NCBI GenBank assembly: GCA_029863065.1
Contig: JAOTWE010000005.1
Span: forward strand, 1 to 34,955
Direction of reading: 5' to 3'
DNA length: 34,955 nt
Source of the DNA: Betaproteobacteria bacterium
GTDB taxonomy: Bacteria; Pseudomonadota; Gammaproteobacteria; Burkholderiales; SG8-39
Each line of letters opens with the position of its first letter. Position 1 is the stretch's first letter. Below the pieces are notes generated by a model, which was given only the letters and a program-made list of their open reading frames with translations, did not search any database and was not told where the DNA came from. Of this stretch, positions 1 through 12,424 are shown one piece after another. The position numbers were made by a program, and so were the translations under genes.

Positions 1-327
1 GAACTGTTTTCGCTCGTGCAGCAAGTGCTGCGCGAGTCCGGATTCGAGGAACTCCTGTCCTCGGGCGTGGTGCTGACCGGCGGCAGCTCGGTGATGCGCG
101 GCATGGTCGAGCTCGGCGAGGAGATCTTCCACATGCCGGTGCGCGTGGGCGTGCCGAGATACGCCGGCGGACTCGCCGATGTGGTGCGCAGTCCGCGCTA
201 CGCTACGGCGGTAGGCCTGCTGATGGAAGGCGTGCAGCAGCACCGGCAGGGGCAGCTGTCGCGCCAGGATGGATCGATGCGCGCCGTGCTGGCGCGCATG
301 CGCGAGTGGTTCCAGAGGAATTTCTGA
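1..327 (+). CDS. ftsA: Cell division protein FtsA, C-terminal fragment (5' end outside window)
   Basis: Frame is open from base 1; ...VVLTGGSSVMRGMVELGEEIFHMPVRVG... and C-terminal amphipathic tail REWFQRNF; lies directly upstream of ftsZ. Confidence 0.93.
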   Translation, partial: ELFSLVQQVLRESGFEELLSSGVVLTGGSSVMRGMVELGEEIFHMPVRVGVPRYAGGLADVVRSPRYATAVGLLMEGVQQHRQGQLSRQDGSMRAVLARMREWFQRNF

Positions 328-357
328 CGTTGTTTCAACTGGCAAGGAGGAAACACC

Positions 358-1524
358 ATGTTTGAGATCGTAGACAGTCAAGCGGCAGGGCCGGTCATCA
401 AGGTGATCGGGGTCGGTGGCGCCGGCGGCAACGCTGTCAACCACATGATCGAGCAGGGCGTCGAGGGCGTGGAGTTCATCGCCGTCAACACCGACGCGCA
501 GGTGCTTTCGCGCAACAAGTCGCGCAACCAGCTCCAGCTCGGCTCGAGCGGACTGGGCTCCGGCGCCAAGCCCGAGGAGGCGCGCGCAGTGGCGCTCGCC
601 GAGCGCGACCGCATCGAGGAGTCGATTTCCGGCGCGCACATGGTCTTCATCACCGCCGGCATGGGCGGCGGCACCGGCACCGGTGCCGGCCCGGTGATCG
701 CGGAAGTGGCGCGCTCGCTCGGCATTCTTACCGTGGCGGTGGTCACCAAGCCTTTCTCTTTCGAAGGCTCGAAGCGCATGAAGATCGCCGAGCAGGGCCT
801 CGCCGAGCTTTCACCGCACGTCGACTCGCTGATCGTCATCCTCAATGACAAGCTCGAAGAGGTGCTGGGCGAGGACGTGACGCAGGAGGAGGCGTTCCGG
901 GCCGCCGACGACGTGCTGAACGACGCCGTCGCCGGCATCGCCGAGATCATCAACCAGCCGGGCCTGGTGAACGTCGATTTCCAGGACGTGCGCACGGTCA
1001 TGTCCGAGCAGGGCATGGCCATGATGGGCTCGGCGACCGCCGCCGGCGTCGACCGCGCGCGCATCGCCGCCGAGCAGGCGGTGGCCTGCCCGCTGCTCGA
1101 GGGCGTAAACCTCGCCGGGGCACGCGGCGTGCTGGTCAACATCAGCGCCTCGCGCACCAGCCTCAAGCTGCGCGAAACCAAGGAAGTGATGAACACCATC
1201 CGCGCCTTTGCCGCGGAGGATGCAACCATCATCTACGGCGGGGTGTACGACGACGGGCTCACCGACAATCTGCGCGTCACGGTGGTGGCGACCGGACTCG
1301 GTGCGCCGCTGATGGCGCGCCAGGGCAAGCCGCAGCTGGTGGTGTCGCAGAAGACGGGCACCGATGACCAACCGCTGGCAGGCCAGGGCGCCGTGGATTA
1401 TCAGCAGCTCGACTCGGTGCCGGCGGTGATCCGCCGCAACCGCGCCTCGACGGTCGAAGCCCTGCAGCAGAGCGGCGTCGACAAGTACGACATTCCGGCG
1501 TTCTTGCGCAAGCAGGCCGACTAG
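358..1524 (+). CDS. ftsZ: Cell division protein FtsZ
   Basis: Tubulin-type signature GMGGGTGTGAGPVIAE, N-terminal IKVIGVGGAGGNAVNHM, C-terminal KYDIPAFLRKQAD; strong SD (aaggagg) upstream. Confidence 0.99.
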   Translation: MFEIVDSQAAGPVIKVIGVGGAGGNAVNHMIEQGVEGVEFIAVNTDAQVLSRNKSRNQLQLGSSGLGSGAKPEEARAVALAERDRIEESISGAHMVFITAGMGGGTGTGAGPVIAEVARSLGILTVAVVTKPFSFEGSKRMKIAEQGLAELSPHVDSLIVILNDKLEEVLGEDVTQEEAFRAADDVLNDAVAGIAEIINQPGLVNVDFQDVRTVMSEQGMAMMGSATAAGVDRARIAAEQAVACPLLEGVNLAGARGVLVNISASRTSLKLRETKEVMNTIRAFAAEDATIIYGGVYDDGLTDNLRVTVVATGLGAPLMARQGKPQLVVSQKTGTDDQPLAGQGAVDYQQLDSVPAVIRRNRASTVEALQQSGVDKYDIPAFLRKQAD

Positions 1525-1544
1525 CAGCGCGCTCGCCGGCGACG

Positions 1545-1591
1545 ACGGCGGAGCGCTGCCTATGTCCTCCTTGCCGGAGGCGCTCCGCCGT
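1545..1591 (+). terminator. Nested hairpin in ftsZ-lpxC intergenic region (possible terminator/attenuator)
   Basis: Outer arms acggcggagcg (1545-1555) / cgctccgccgt (1581-1591) enclose inner cctcc-ttgcc-ggagg (1566-1580). No strong U-tract follows. Confidence 0.45.
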
Positions 1592-1632
1592 GCTTGTCTG
1601 TTAGAATCTATCGTTCTCTCAAGAAGTTAGGC

Positions 1633-2547
1633 ATGCTCAAGCAACGCACCCTGAAGACCCTGATCCGCGCCAAGGGCGTGGGTCTGCATACCGGGCAGAA
1701 AATCAACATGACGCTGCGGCCGGCGCAGCCCGACACCGGCATCGTCTTTCGCCGCGTCGATCTCGATTCGCCGGTGGACATCCCGGCGCGCGCCGATCTC
1801 GTCGGCGAGACGCGGCTGTCGTCGTGCCTGGTGCACCAGGACATCAAGGTCTACACGGTCGAGCACCTGATGTCGGCGCTCGCCGGCCTGGGCGTGGACA
1901 ACGCCTACATCGATCTCGACGGCCCGGAAGTGCCGATCATGGACGGCAGCGCCGCGCCGTTCGCGCTGCTCCTGCAGCAGGCGGGTCTCGAGCAGCAGGC
2001 GGCGCCCAAGCGCTTTCTGCGCGTGACGCGGCCCATCGAAGTGCGGGACGGCGACAAGTGGGCGCGCCTCGAGCCCTACGAGGGGCTGCGCCTCGCCTTC
2101 TCGATCGATTTCAATCACCCGGTGATCGACAAGACGCGCCAGTCGGTGAGCGTGGATTTCGCCGAGACGTCCTACCTGAAGGAAATCGCGCGCGCGCGCA
2201 CCTTCGGCTTCATGCATGACGTCGAGCGCCTGCGCGAGAACGGGCTGGCGCTGGGCGGCGGCCTGGAAAACGCGCTGGTGCTGGACGAGTACCGCTTGCT
2301 CAACGCCGAGGGCCTGCGCTTCGCCGACGAATTCATCCGCCACAAGGTGCTCGATGCGATCGGCGACCTGTACTTGCTCGGCCGGCCGCTGCTGGGCGCG
2401 TTCTCGGCGCACAAATCGGGGCACGCACTGCACAACAAGCTGCTGCGCGCGCTGCTGGCGCAAACCGCAGCCTGGGAGATGGCGAGCTTCGAGCACGCCG
2501 AACAGGCACCGGCCGGCGTTGCCGGCCTCGTTCGACTGCCGGTCTAG
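1633..2547 (+). CDS. lpxC: UDP-3-O-acyl-N-acetylglucosamine deacetylase LpxC
   Basis: [22 protein letters not shown]..., [45 protein letters not shown]; start chosen at the Met typical of the family (ORF track begins further upstream). Confidence 0.97.
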   Translation: MLKQRTLKTLIRAKGVGLHTGQKINMTLRPAQPDTGIVFRRVDLDSPVDIPARADLVGETRLSSCLVHQDIKVYTVEHLMSALAGLGVDNAYIDLDGPEVPIMDGSAAPFALLLQQAGLEQQAAPKRFLRVTRPIEVRDGDKWARLEPYEGLRLAFSIDFNHPVIDKTRQSVSVDFAETSYLKEIARARTFGFMHDVERLRENGLALGGGLENALVLDEYRLLNAEGLRFADEFIRHKVLDAIGDLYLLGRPLLGAFSAHKSGHALHNKLLRALLAQTAAWEMASFEHAEQAPAGVAGLVRLPV

Positions 2548-2733
2548 GTGCTGCTGGCGCGAGTCCTCGGGCTGCTTGTGGCGGTGGGGCTGGGCGGCTG
2601 CGTGCTGTTGTACCTCGCGAGCGGCGAGCGCAGGTACCTGGACTACGCCTGGCGCATCTTCAAGTACGCGGTTTACCTGTCCGCCTTCGTCCTGTTGCTG
2701 ATTTTTGCGGAGCGGTTGGCGGGCGAATTCTGA
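2548..2733 (+). CDS. Small (61 aa) hydrophobic membrane protein
   Basis: GTG directly after the lpxC TAG, in the same frame; two hydrophobic segments separated by ERRYLDYAWRIFKYA. Confidence 0.65.
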   Translation: MLLARVLGLLVAVGLGGCVLLYLASGERRYLDYAWRIFKYAVYLSAFVLLLIFAERLAGEF

Positions 2734-3166
2734 TTCCCTGCCGCTCGAGCAGTACGCCGAGCGCCCGGCGCACCGGGGACGCCGGGCTCAGACGCTCATA
2801 AAGTGCTGATAATTCAGTCTTTCCGCCCTCCGAGAGGGCTATTGCCTTGGGCGGCGCCGGAGCCTCGGCGTGTGACCGAGTTGGTTGCACCCTTACGGAA
2901 ACTGAATTAACCTTCGAACCCTGTTGTAACAAGAACTTACGCAAGCTCTCGGCAATTAACTTTAGCTTTGCCGCCGCCGCCGGATTCGCGGCAAGAAGTG
3001 ATAGTTCGCCGTCGCGGAGATTGACGGCGCGCATTTGTCGAGAGAGCGCAGGCGGGAGAAAATCGGTGCACGATCGGGTGAGCGAGCGCAGTTCGCGCGC
3101 CTTGGCAACGACGCGCTCCATGCCCGCGTCGGCGGTCAGGAAGCGGTCGGCTTTTGAGGGTAGCAA
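2660..3166 (-). CDS. dciA: DUF721/DciA-family protein (replicative helicase loader-like)
   Basis: Minus-strand ORF (within 2660..4051 track entry) with ...SLTRSCTDFLPPALSRQMRAVNLRDGELSLLAANPAAAAKLKLIAESLRKFLLQQG..., DUF721-like. Start uncertain: TTG at 3166 or ATG at 3121. Confidence 0.75.
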   Translation of the reverse strand: MLPSKADRFLTADAGMERVVAKARELRSLTRSCTDFLPPALSRQMRAVNLRDGELSLLAANPAAAAKLKLIAESLRKFLLQQGSKVNSVSVRVQPTRSHAEAPAPPKAIALSEGGKTELSALYERLSPASPVRRALGVLLERQGIRIRPPTAPQKSATGRRRTGKPRT

Positions 3167-3193
3167 GGGGAGTTTGGGTAAAGGGAGTGCCGA

Positions 3194-4144
3194 GTGCAGA
3201 TTATCGTAATACCTGACCGTCTGGCCAAAGCTAGGACGCTGAATGTGTCGACGCGCCACCTGGTGGTGTCGCTGTTCGGCGCCTTGGTGCTGCTGCTGGT
3301 GATGACCGCGGGGCTGTACTGGGTCACGTTTCGCTTTGCCACCGACATCAAGGTGCCGCTGGTGCAGCAGCTGGTGCTGTCGGCCCAGCAGGGCGAAGCC
3401 GAGCGCGCGCGCCAGTTCGTGCAGCAGAACCTCAACGCCATGGCCGTGAAGCTGGGCGAGATGCAGGCGCAGCTCGCGCGTTTGGATGCCCTCGGCGATC
3501 GGCTGTCGAGCATGGCCGGAATCCGGCCCCAGGAATTCCGCTTCAGCGAGGCCCCGGGCCTGGGCGGCGCGCAGCCGACCGCACTGCCGCCGCAGAACCT
3601 GTCGCTCGCCGAGTTCGGCGAAAAACTGTACGTGGTATCGCGCCAGATGGAGAACCGCACCGACATGCTGGGCGTGCTGGAGGCGCAGCTGTTCGAGCAG
3701 GCGGTGAAGAAGAAGCTCATTCCGACGATGATGCCGGTGAACGCGCCCTTCAACGCTTCCGGCTTCGGCATGCGCATCGATCCCTTTACCGGCATGCAGG
3801 CGATGCACGAAGGCATCGATTTCCTCGCCGACCTGGGCTCGCCAATCGTCGCCGCTGCGGGCGGCGTCGTCATATTCGCCGGTTTCCATCCGCAATACGG
3901 CAACGTCGTCGACATCGACCACGGCAACGATCTCGTGACGCGCTACGCCCACGCCACCAAGCTGTTCGTCAGGGAAGGCGACGTCGTGCAACGCGGTCGG
4001 CACGTCGCCGACGTCGGTACGACGGGCCGCTCCACCGGTCCGCACCTGCATTTCGAGGTGCGATTCAAGGGCGTGGCGCAGAATCCGGCGCGCTTCGTGC
4101 TGGCATCGCAGGGCTCGCTGCAGGCCGCGCGCAGCGGCCGCTAG
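3194..4144 (+). CDS. M23-family metallopeptidase (LytM domain, N-terminal membrane anchor)
   Basis: TM segment LFGALVLLLVMTAGLYWV; peptidase motifs HEGIDFLADLGSPIVAAAGGVV and GRSTGPHLHFEVRFKG. Non-ATG start. Confidence 0.93.
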   Translation: MQIIVIPDRLAKARTLNVSTRHLVVSLFGALVLLLVMTAGLYWVTFRFATDIKVPLVQQLVLSAQQGEAERARQFVQQNLNAMAVKLGEMQAQLARLDALGDRLSSMAGIRPQEFRFSEAPGLGGAQPTALPPQNLSLAEFGEKLYVVSRQMENRTDMLGVLEAQLFEQAVKKKLIPTMMPVNAPFNASGFGMRIDPFTGMQAMHEGIDFLADLGSPIVAAAGGVVIFAGFHPQYGNVVDIDHGNDLVTRYAHATKLFVREGDVVQRGRHVADVGTTGRSTGPHLHFEVRFKGVAQNPARFVLASQGSLQAARSGR

Positions 4145-4152
4145 CCGGGCCT

Positions 4153-4174
4153 CGCCGGGGCGTCCGCCCCGGCG
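4153..4174 (+). terminator. GC-rich hairpin between M23 peptidase and secA
   Basis: Inverted repeat cgccggggcg / cgccccggcg; T-rich stretch only ~12 nt later. Confidence 0.5.
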
Positions 4175-4179
4175 TGCGT

Positions 4180-4188
4180 GCTAAAATT
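4180..4188 (+). promoter_or_regulatory. Putative extended -10 (TGCTAAAAT) upstream of secA
   Basis: tgcgTGCTAAAATttt ~55 nt before secA ATG, just after the hairpin; visual match only, coordinates approximate. Confidence 0.4.
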
Positions 4189-4241
4189 TTGAGTTTGAAG
4201 GGTATTTTCGCGCGTCCGCAGCCTGGATTGCGCCTGCGCCG

Positions 4242-6989
<2,748 letters not shown>

Positions 6990-6993
6990 GCGC

Positions 6994-8205
6994 ATGGCAG
7001 TGAACCTGCCGGCGCCGGACCCGGCGCAGTTGCATGCCGTTTCCGGCGTCGAGCTGGGTATCGCACGGGCCGGCATCCGCAGGCCCGATCGCAAGGACCT
7101 GCTGATCATGCGGCTCGCGGCGGGCGCGACGGTGGCAGGCGTCTTCACCAGGAACCGCTTCTGCGCGGCGCCGGTCGTGCTGGCGAAGGCGCACCTGCGC
7201 CATGCGGTGCGCGCCCTGGTCGTGAACACCGGCAACGCCAATGCCGGGACAGGGCGCGACGGACTGGCGCGGGCGTTTGCCGTGTGCAAGGCGGTTGCCG
7301 AGGGAATCGATTGCCGCCCGCAGCAGGTATTGCCGTTCTCGACGGGGGTGATCATGGAATCGCTGCCGAGCGATCGGATCGCGGCAGGGCTGCCAGCCGC
7401 ATTGCGGGATTTGCGCGCTGCCAACTGGGCCTCGGCGGCCGAGGCGATCATGACCACCGATACGGTGCCGAAGGCGTATTCGCGAAAGGTGCGTCTGGCC
7501 GGCGGCGTGGCGACGGTCACCGGCATCGCCAAGGGTTCGGGCATGATCCGGCCGGACATGGCGACCATGCTCGGGTTCGTGGCGACGGATGCCCTGGTTT
7601 CGAAGGCAGTCCTCCAGCGCATCACGAAAGCGGCCGCCGATCAGTCGTTCAACGCCATCACAGTTGACGGGGACACGTCGACGAACGACGCCTTCATATG
7701 TCTCGCCACCGGGAAAGGCCCGGTGGCGAGATCGAGAAAGGACGTAAGCGCCCTTGGCCATGCGATCACCGAGGTCGCGCGGCAGCTGGCGCAGGCCATC
7801 GTGCGCGACGGCGAGGGCGCGACCAAGTTCGTGACGGTGCGCGTGGAGCGCGGGCGCAGTCTCGCCGAGTGCCGCAAGGTCGCTTACGCCATCGCCCATT
7901 CGCCCCTGGTGAAGACGGCGTTCTTCGCCGGCGACCCGAATCTCGGGCGCATCCTTGCGGCGGTCGGCAACGCCGGCGTCGCCGGGCTCGACACGTCGAA
8001 AGTGGACCTTTACATTGACGCCGTCCGCGTCGCGAGCCGCGGCGGACGCGATCCCGGCTATCGGGAAGAGCAAGGGGCGGCGGCGATGAAAAAGCCGGAA
8101 TTCTTGGTTCGCGTCGTGCTCAAACGCGGCAAGGCTGCGTGTACGGTGTGGACCTGCGATTTCTCGTACGACTACGTGAAGATCAACGCGGAATACCGAT
8201 CGTGA
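6994..8205 (+). CDS. argJ: Bifunctional glutamate N-acetyltransferase / amino-acid acetyltransferase ArgJ
   Basis: Autoproteolysis motif [23 protein letters not shown]-terminal [14 protein letters not shown]. Confidence 0.97.
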   Translation: MAVNLPAPDPAQLHAVSGVELGIARAGIRRPDRKDLLIMRLAAGATVAGVFTRNRFCAAPVVLAKAHLRHAVRALVVNTGNANAGTGRDGLARAFAVCKAVAEGIDCRPQQVLPFSTGVIMESLPSDRIAAGLPAALRDLRAANWASAAEAIMTTDTVPKAYSRKVRLAGGVATVTGIAKGSGMIRPDMATMLGFVATDALVSKAVLQRITKAAADQSFNAITVDGDTSTNDAFICLATGKGPVARSRKDVSALGHAITEVARQLAQAIVRDGEGATKFVTVRVERGRSLAECRKVAYAIAHSPLVKTAFFAGDPNLGRILAAVGNAGVAGLDTSKVDLYIDAVRVASRGGRDPGYREEQGAAAMKKPEFLVRVVLKRGKAACTVWTCDFSYDYVKINAEYRS

Positions 8206-9062
8206 GCGAGGACCTGGAGAAGCTTCTGGCGCGGCTCGAGCTGTTGCTGCCGCCGGCGCCGGCGCCGACCGACTGGAGCGCGAGCATCGCCTTGCGCTGG
8301 CGGAAGACTTCGGGATGGAACGCCCGCGGCTGGCTGCAGCCGGTGCGCCACGTGCACCGCATGCGCCTCGCGGATCTGCAGGGCATCGGCCCGCAGATCG
8401 CCAGGGTGGAGCAGAACACGCGCCAGTTCCTGGAAGACCGGCCGGCCAACAACGTGCTGCTCACGGGTGCGCGCGGTACCGGCAAGTCCTCGATCGTCAA
8501 GGGGCTTCTCAACAAGTACCACAAGCAGGGTCTGCGCCTGATCGAAGTGGAGAAGAACGACCTCGTCGATCTGCCCGCGATCACCGACTTGGTGGCCGGC
8601 CGTCCGGAGCGCTTTCTCGTGTTCTGCGACGATCTCACTTTCCACGGCGCGGAAGACGGCTACATCGCCCTGAAGGTCGCGCTCGACGGCTCGATCTCAA
8701 CCACCTCGGACAACCTGTTGATCTACGCCACCTCCAATCGCCGCCACCTGATGCCCGAGTACATGGCCGAGAATCTGGAGACCAAGTATGTCGGCGACGA
8801 AATTCATCCCGGGGAGACGGTCGAGGAGAAGATCTCGCTGTCGGAGCGCTTCGGCCTGTGGGTTTCCTTCTACCCATTCGACCAGGACGAATACCTGGAG
8901 ATCGTGGCGCACTGGCTCAAGACCTTGGGTTGCGGACCCAAGGAGGCCGCGGCGGCGCGCGAAGAAGCCCTGCAATGGTCGCTGCAGCGCGGCTCGAGGA
9001 GCGGCCGGGTGGCATACCAGTTCGCGCGGGACTGGGCGGGCAAGCACGCCGGGAAGAAGTAG
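8202..9062 (+). CDS. DUF815-family ATP-binding protein (AAA+ P-loop)
   Basis: Walker [19 protein letters not shown], Walker [12 protein letters not shown] start overlaps the argJ stop (GTGA). Confidence 0.92.
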   Translation: MSEDLEKLLARLELLLPPAPAPTDWSASIALRWRKTSGWNARGWLQPVRHVHRMRLADLQGIGPQIARVEQNTRQFLEDRPANNVLLTGARGTGKSSIVKGLLNKYHKQGLRLIEVEKNDLVDLPAITDLVAGRPERFLVFCDDLTFHGAEDGYIALKVALDGSISTTSDNLLIYATSNRRHLMPEYMAENLETKYVGDEIHPGETVEEKISLSERFGLWVSFYPFDQDEYLEIVAHWLKTLGCGPKEAAAAREEALQWSLQRGSRSGRVAYQFARDWAGKHAGKK

Positions 9063-9063
9063 G

Positions 9064-9972
9064 GTGCCGCTCGAGGTCGCCGCGGCCGTGATCCAGCGCG
9101 CCGACGGCGCCTTCCTGCTGGCGCAGCGACCGGCAGGCAAGGTCTACGCCGGCTACTGGGAGTTTCCCGGCGGTAAGATCGAGCCGGGCGAGGCCCCCGA
9201 GCGGGCGCTGGCGCGCGAGCTGCGCGAGGAACTCGGCATCGAGGCCTGCACCAGCTTTCCCTGGCTGACGCGCGAGTACACTTATCCGCACGCCTCGGTA
9301 AGACTGAATTTCTTCCGCGTCACGGCGTGGAAGGGAGATCCGCATCCCAAGGAGCAGCAGGCGATCGCCTGGCAGAGATTTGGCGCACCGCTCGCCGCAC
9401 CGATGCTGCCGGCGAACGCTCCGGTGCTGGCTGCGCTCGAGCTGCCGCACGAGTACGCCATCACCGACGCGGAAGGCCGAGGCACGCGGGAAATGCTCGC
9501 GCGCGTGCGCGCGCGGCTGGCACAGGGGCTGAAGCTGATCCAGGTGCGCGACCGGGGATTGCAGGGCCGCCCGGGATTTGTTCGCGCCGTGGTGCGCTTG
9601 GCGCGCCGCCACGGCGCCCGGGTCCTGGTGAGCGGTGCGCCAGCGGGGGGCGACGGCGTGCACTATACGGCCGCGCAGCTGATGCAGCTCGAGTCTCGCC
9701 CGCGCGACGGCTTGGCCGCGGCGTCCTGTCATGGCGCCGAGGAACTGCGGCGCGCGATGGAACTGAACCTCGACTTCGCGGTGCTCGGACCGGTCAAGCC
9801 CACGCCTTCGCACCCGGACGCGCGCCCCCTCGGCTGGGACGGCTTCGCGGGCATTGCGCGCGGCGCCAGCATTCCGGTCTACGCGATCGGCGGCATGCGG
9901 CGCGGCGATCTCGAGGCCGCCTGGCGCGCGGGCGCGCACGGCGTGGCGATGATCAGCGGCGCCTGGGCCTAG
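9064..9972 (+). CDS. MutT-type Nudix hydrolase fused to a ThiE (TMP synthase)-like domain
   Basis: Nudix box [25 protein letters not shown], followed by a TIM-barrel half with [40 protein letters not shown] start one base after the DUF815 stop. Confidence 0.92.
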   Translation: MPLEVAAAVIQRADGAFLLAQRPAGKVYAGYWEFPGGKIEPGEAPERALARELREELGIEACTSFPWLTREYTYPHASVRLNFFRVTAWKGDPHPKEQQAIAWQRFGAPLAAPMLPANAPVLAALELPHEYAITDAEGRGTREMLARVRARLAQGLKLIQVRDRGLQGRPGFVRAVVRLARRHGARVLVSGAPAGGDGVHYTAAQLMQLESRPRDGLAAASCHGAEELRRAMELNLDFAVLGPVKPTPSHPDARPLGWDGFAGIARGASIPVYAIGGMRRGDLEAAWRAGAHGVAMISGAWA

Positions 9973-10148
9973 TCGGCTGCGTCATCGGGCTTGCGGCCGG
10001 TCTCCGGCACGCGATAGTTCTCCGCTGCCCAGTTGCCGAGGTCGATCAGCCGGCAGCGCTCGCTGCAGAACGGCCGCCAGACGTTGTCCACGGCGAAGGG
10101 CGCCGGCATGCCGCAGCGCGGGCAGGGGACCGTTCTTACAGGTTGCAA
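9969..10148 (-). CDS. yacG: DNA gyrase inhibitor YacG (zinc-binding)
   Basis: [10 protein letters not shown]...[22 protein letters not shown] (C4 zinc motif). No ATG at family length; TTG at 10148, overlapping the zapD 3' end, is the best start. Confidence 0.85.
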   Translation of the reverse strand: MQPVRTVPCPRCGMPAPFAVDNVWRPFCSERCRLIDLGNWAAENYRVPETGRKPDDAAD

Positions 10149-10894
10149 AAGGTGAGCTCGAAGGCGACGTCCCAGTCTGCGGCCCGCGGCTTGGGGTCTT
10201 CGCTCGCCTGCGTCAGGAAGCGGATGTTGAGCACGTACTTGTTGGCGCTGATTTCGGGTACGCAGTTGGCCGTCGGGTCGAGGCGCACGCGCAGCATCTG
10301 CGCGGTCTTGCCGCCCAGCATCTGCTGAAAGGTGCCAAGCGGCGCCGAGAGGCGCTGCGGCTTGCCGGATTCGCGCAGGATGCGCAGGATGATCGCGGTG
10401 CCGTCGCGCAGCGGAAACAGCGGCCCGGTCCACGCGGCGAGCTGGCCAATGCGCTCTTCAGCCGGGCGATGCAGCCAGAAGTGGTACGACGGCAGATCGA
10501 ATTCACAGGCGCCACCGGGGATGCCGGTGCGCTGCTTGATCGACATCAGCCAGTCGTTCTCCCGGATATACTGGCCAATCTTGCCGGTCATGGAGAAGAG
10601 TGCCGCCGCCGCCTGCTCGATGTCGCGCAGCACGCTCGCCAGCGCCTCCTCGGAGATCTCCGGATTGTTGCGGAACGACATCAGAACCTGCTTCTGCCGT
10701 TCCAGCTCCTGCAGCAGGTCCGATTTCAGGTCGGCGCGGCTCGACACCTCGAGGATCTCGAACAGCGTGAGTATCGCCACGTGGTGATCGAGCGGGTCGG
10801 TGCGCGCGATGAAATGGCGCGAGCGCTCGAACAGATCCTCCAGTCGCAGCAAGGTCCGTATGCGCTCGTTGAGCGGGTATTCGTATGTGATCAC
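10136..10894 (-). CDS. zapD: Cell division protein ZapD (DUF1342)
   Basis: [30 protein letters not shown]..., [29 protein letters not shown] start. Confidence 0.95.
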   Translation of the reverse strand: MITYEYPLNERIRTLLRLEDLFERSRHFIARTDPLDHHVAILTLFEILEVSSRADLKSDLLQELERQKQVLMSFRNNPEISEEALASVLRDIEQAAAALFSMTGKIGQYIRENDWLMSIKQRTGIPGGACEFDLPSYHFWLHRPAEERIGQLAAWTGPLFPLRDGTAIILRILRESGKPQRLSAPLGTFQQMLGGKTAQMLRVRLDPTANCVPEISANKYVLNIRFLTQASEDPKPRAADWDVAFELTFCNL

Positions 10895-10949
10895 GGCCGC
10901 CCTGCGAAGGTTTGGCGGATTCTGAGTGATTTGCGCGGCGATGACAAAT

Positions 10950-11558
10950 TCACGCCGGTGTCCGGGCCATGTCCAGGTACCGGACGTGCAGCGCGCGCAC
11001 CTGCTTGTGCAGCGCGTCAAGCGGCCCTGAATTGTCGATCACATCGTCCGCCGCCGCGAGGCGTGCTGCCCTCGGCATCTGCGCCGTGATGATGCGCTTG
11101 ATTTCCGCTTCATCAAGCCCGTTTCGCTGGCGTACGCGCTCCGTTTGCACCTGCGGCGGGCAGTCCACCACCAGCACCCGGGACGCGCGCTGGCGATAGC
11201 CCGGCGATTCGAGCAGCAGCGGCACCACGTGCACGACATAGGGGGCGCGCGCGGCAGCGATGCGCCGCTCGGATTCTGCGCGGATCATGGGATGCAGCAG
11301 GGCTTCGAGCCGCGCCTTGGCGGCCGTATCGGAGAACACGAGCGCGCGCACCTCGGCTCGGTCCATCGCGCCCGTAGCGTCGATGAACTCGGCGCCGAGG
11401 ACGCGGCGCACGTCGGCGATCGCAGCGCCGCCCGCGCGTGTCAGTTCGCGCGCGATGGCGTCGGTGTCGACCACGGCGGCGCCGAGCCGCGCGAATTCCT
11501 CGGCGGCGGCGCTCTTGCCGCTGCCGATGCCGCCCGTGAGTCCGACGACGAAAGCCAT
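10950..11558 (-). CDS. coaE: Dephospho-CoA kinase
   Basis: MAFVVGLTGGIGSGKSAAAEEFARLGAAVVDTDAIARELT, LLLESPGYRQRASRVLVVDCP; ATG overlaps the pilD TGA. Confidence 0.96.
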   Translation of the reverse strand: MAFVVGLTGGIGSGKSAAAEEFARLGAAVVDTDAIARELTRAGGAAIADVRRVLGAEFIDATGAMDRAEVRALVFSDTAAKARLEALLHPMIRAESERRIAAARAPYVVHVVPLLLESPGYRQRASRVLVVDCPPQVQTERVRQRNGLDEAEIKRIITAQMPRAARLAAADDVIDNSGPLDALHKQVRALHVRYLDMARTPA

Positions 11559-12424
11559 CAGCCGAGGATCGGCAACCAGCGGCGGGTGATGAGCTCGCCC
11601 CAGAACAGCGCGATCACCCCGGCGGCGGCAAGGTACGGGCCGAAGGGAATCGGCTTCTCGCGCCCATGGCGCGCAAACACGATGAGCGAAATGCCGACGG
11701 CGGCGCCGACCACGGACGAGAGCAGAATCACCAGCGGCAGCTTCTGCCAGCCGAGCCAGGCGCCAATGGCGGCGAGCAGCTTGAAGTCGCCATGGCCCAT
11801 GCCCTCCTTGCCGGTGGCGAGCTTGAACGCCCAGTACACCAGCCACAGCGACAGATAGCCCGCGACGGCGCCGATCACCGCCGTGCGCAGCGGCGCGAAG
11901 GCGCCGCTGAAATTGATGAGCAATCCGGCCCACAGCAGAGGCAAAGTGATGTCGTCGGGCAGCAACTGCGTATCCAGATCGATCACCGCCAGCGCGAGCA
12001 GGGCCCAGCCGAAGGCTGCGGCACCGAGCGCCGCGAACGTCGGCCCGAAGCGCCACGCGGCGTAGCCGGCGATGACCCCGGCGGCAAGCTCGACGATCGG
12101 ATAGCGCGCAGCGATGCGCGCGCCGCACGCCGCGCATTTGCCGCGCAGCGCGAGCCAGCTGACAATCGGGATGTTTTCGGCGGCGGTAATCTGATGACCG
12201 CAGGCGGGGCACGCGGAGCGTGGCACGAGCAGGTTGTAACGCGCTTGCGGGGCCGGGGCCGCCGGCGTTCCCGCGATTTCAGCGCACTGCTCGCGCCACT
12301 CGCGCTCCATCATCTTCGGCAAACGATGAATGACGACGTTCAGGAACGAGCCGATGCATAGTCCCAGGGCCAGCGCTACCCAGGGCAGGACCGCAGGCTG
12401 GGCCAGCCAGCCGAAGGCCGCCAT
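11558..12424 (-). CDS. pilD: Prepilin leader peptidase / N-methyltransferase PilD
   Basis: GSFLNVVIHRLPKMMEREW, CPACGHQI...CAACGARI, IDLDTQLLPD, GMGHGDFKLLAAIGAWLGW. Confidence 0.96.
   Translation of the reverse strand: MAAFGWLAQPAVLPWVALALGLCIGSFLNVVIHRLPKMMEREWREQCAEIAGTPAAPAPQARYNLLVPRSACPACGHQITAAENIPIVSWLALRGKCAACGARIAARYPIVELAAGVIAGYAAWRFGPTFAALGAAAFGWALLALAVIDLDTQLLPDDITLPLLWAGLLINFSGAFAPLRTAVIGAVAGYLSLWLVYWAFKLATGKEGMGHGDFKLLAAIGAWLGWQKLPLVILLSSVVGAAVGISLIVFARHGREKPIPFGPYLAAAGVIALFWGELITRRWLPILG

Noticed and set aside
8788-9063. Upstream extension of the Nudix-ThiE ORF (track start 8788)
   Set aside because: Out-of-frame with the DUF815 gene; the Nudix homology begins right after GTG 9064.
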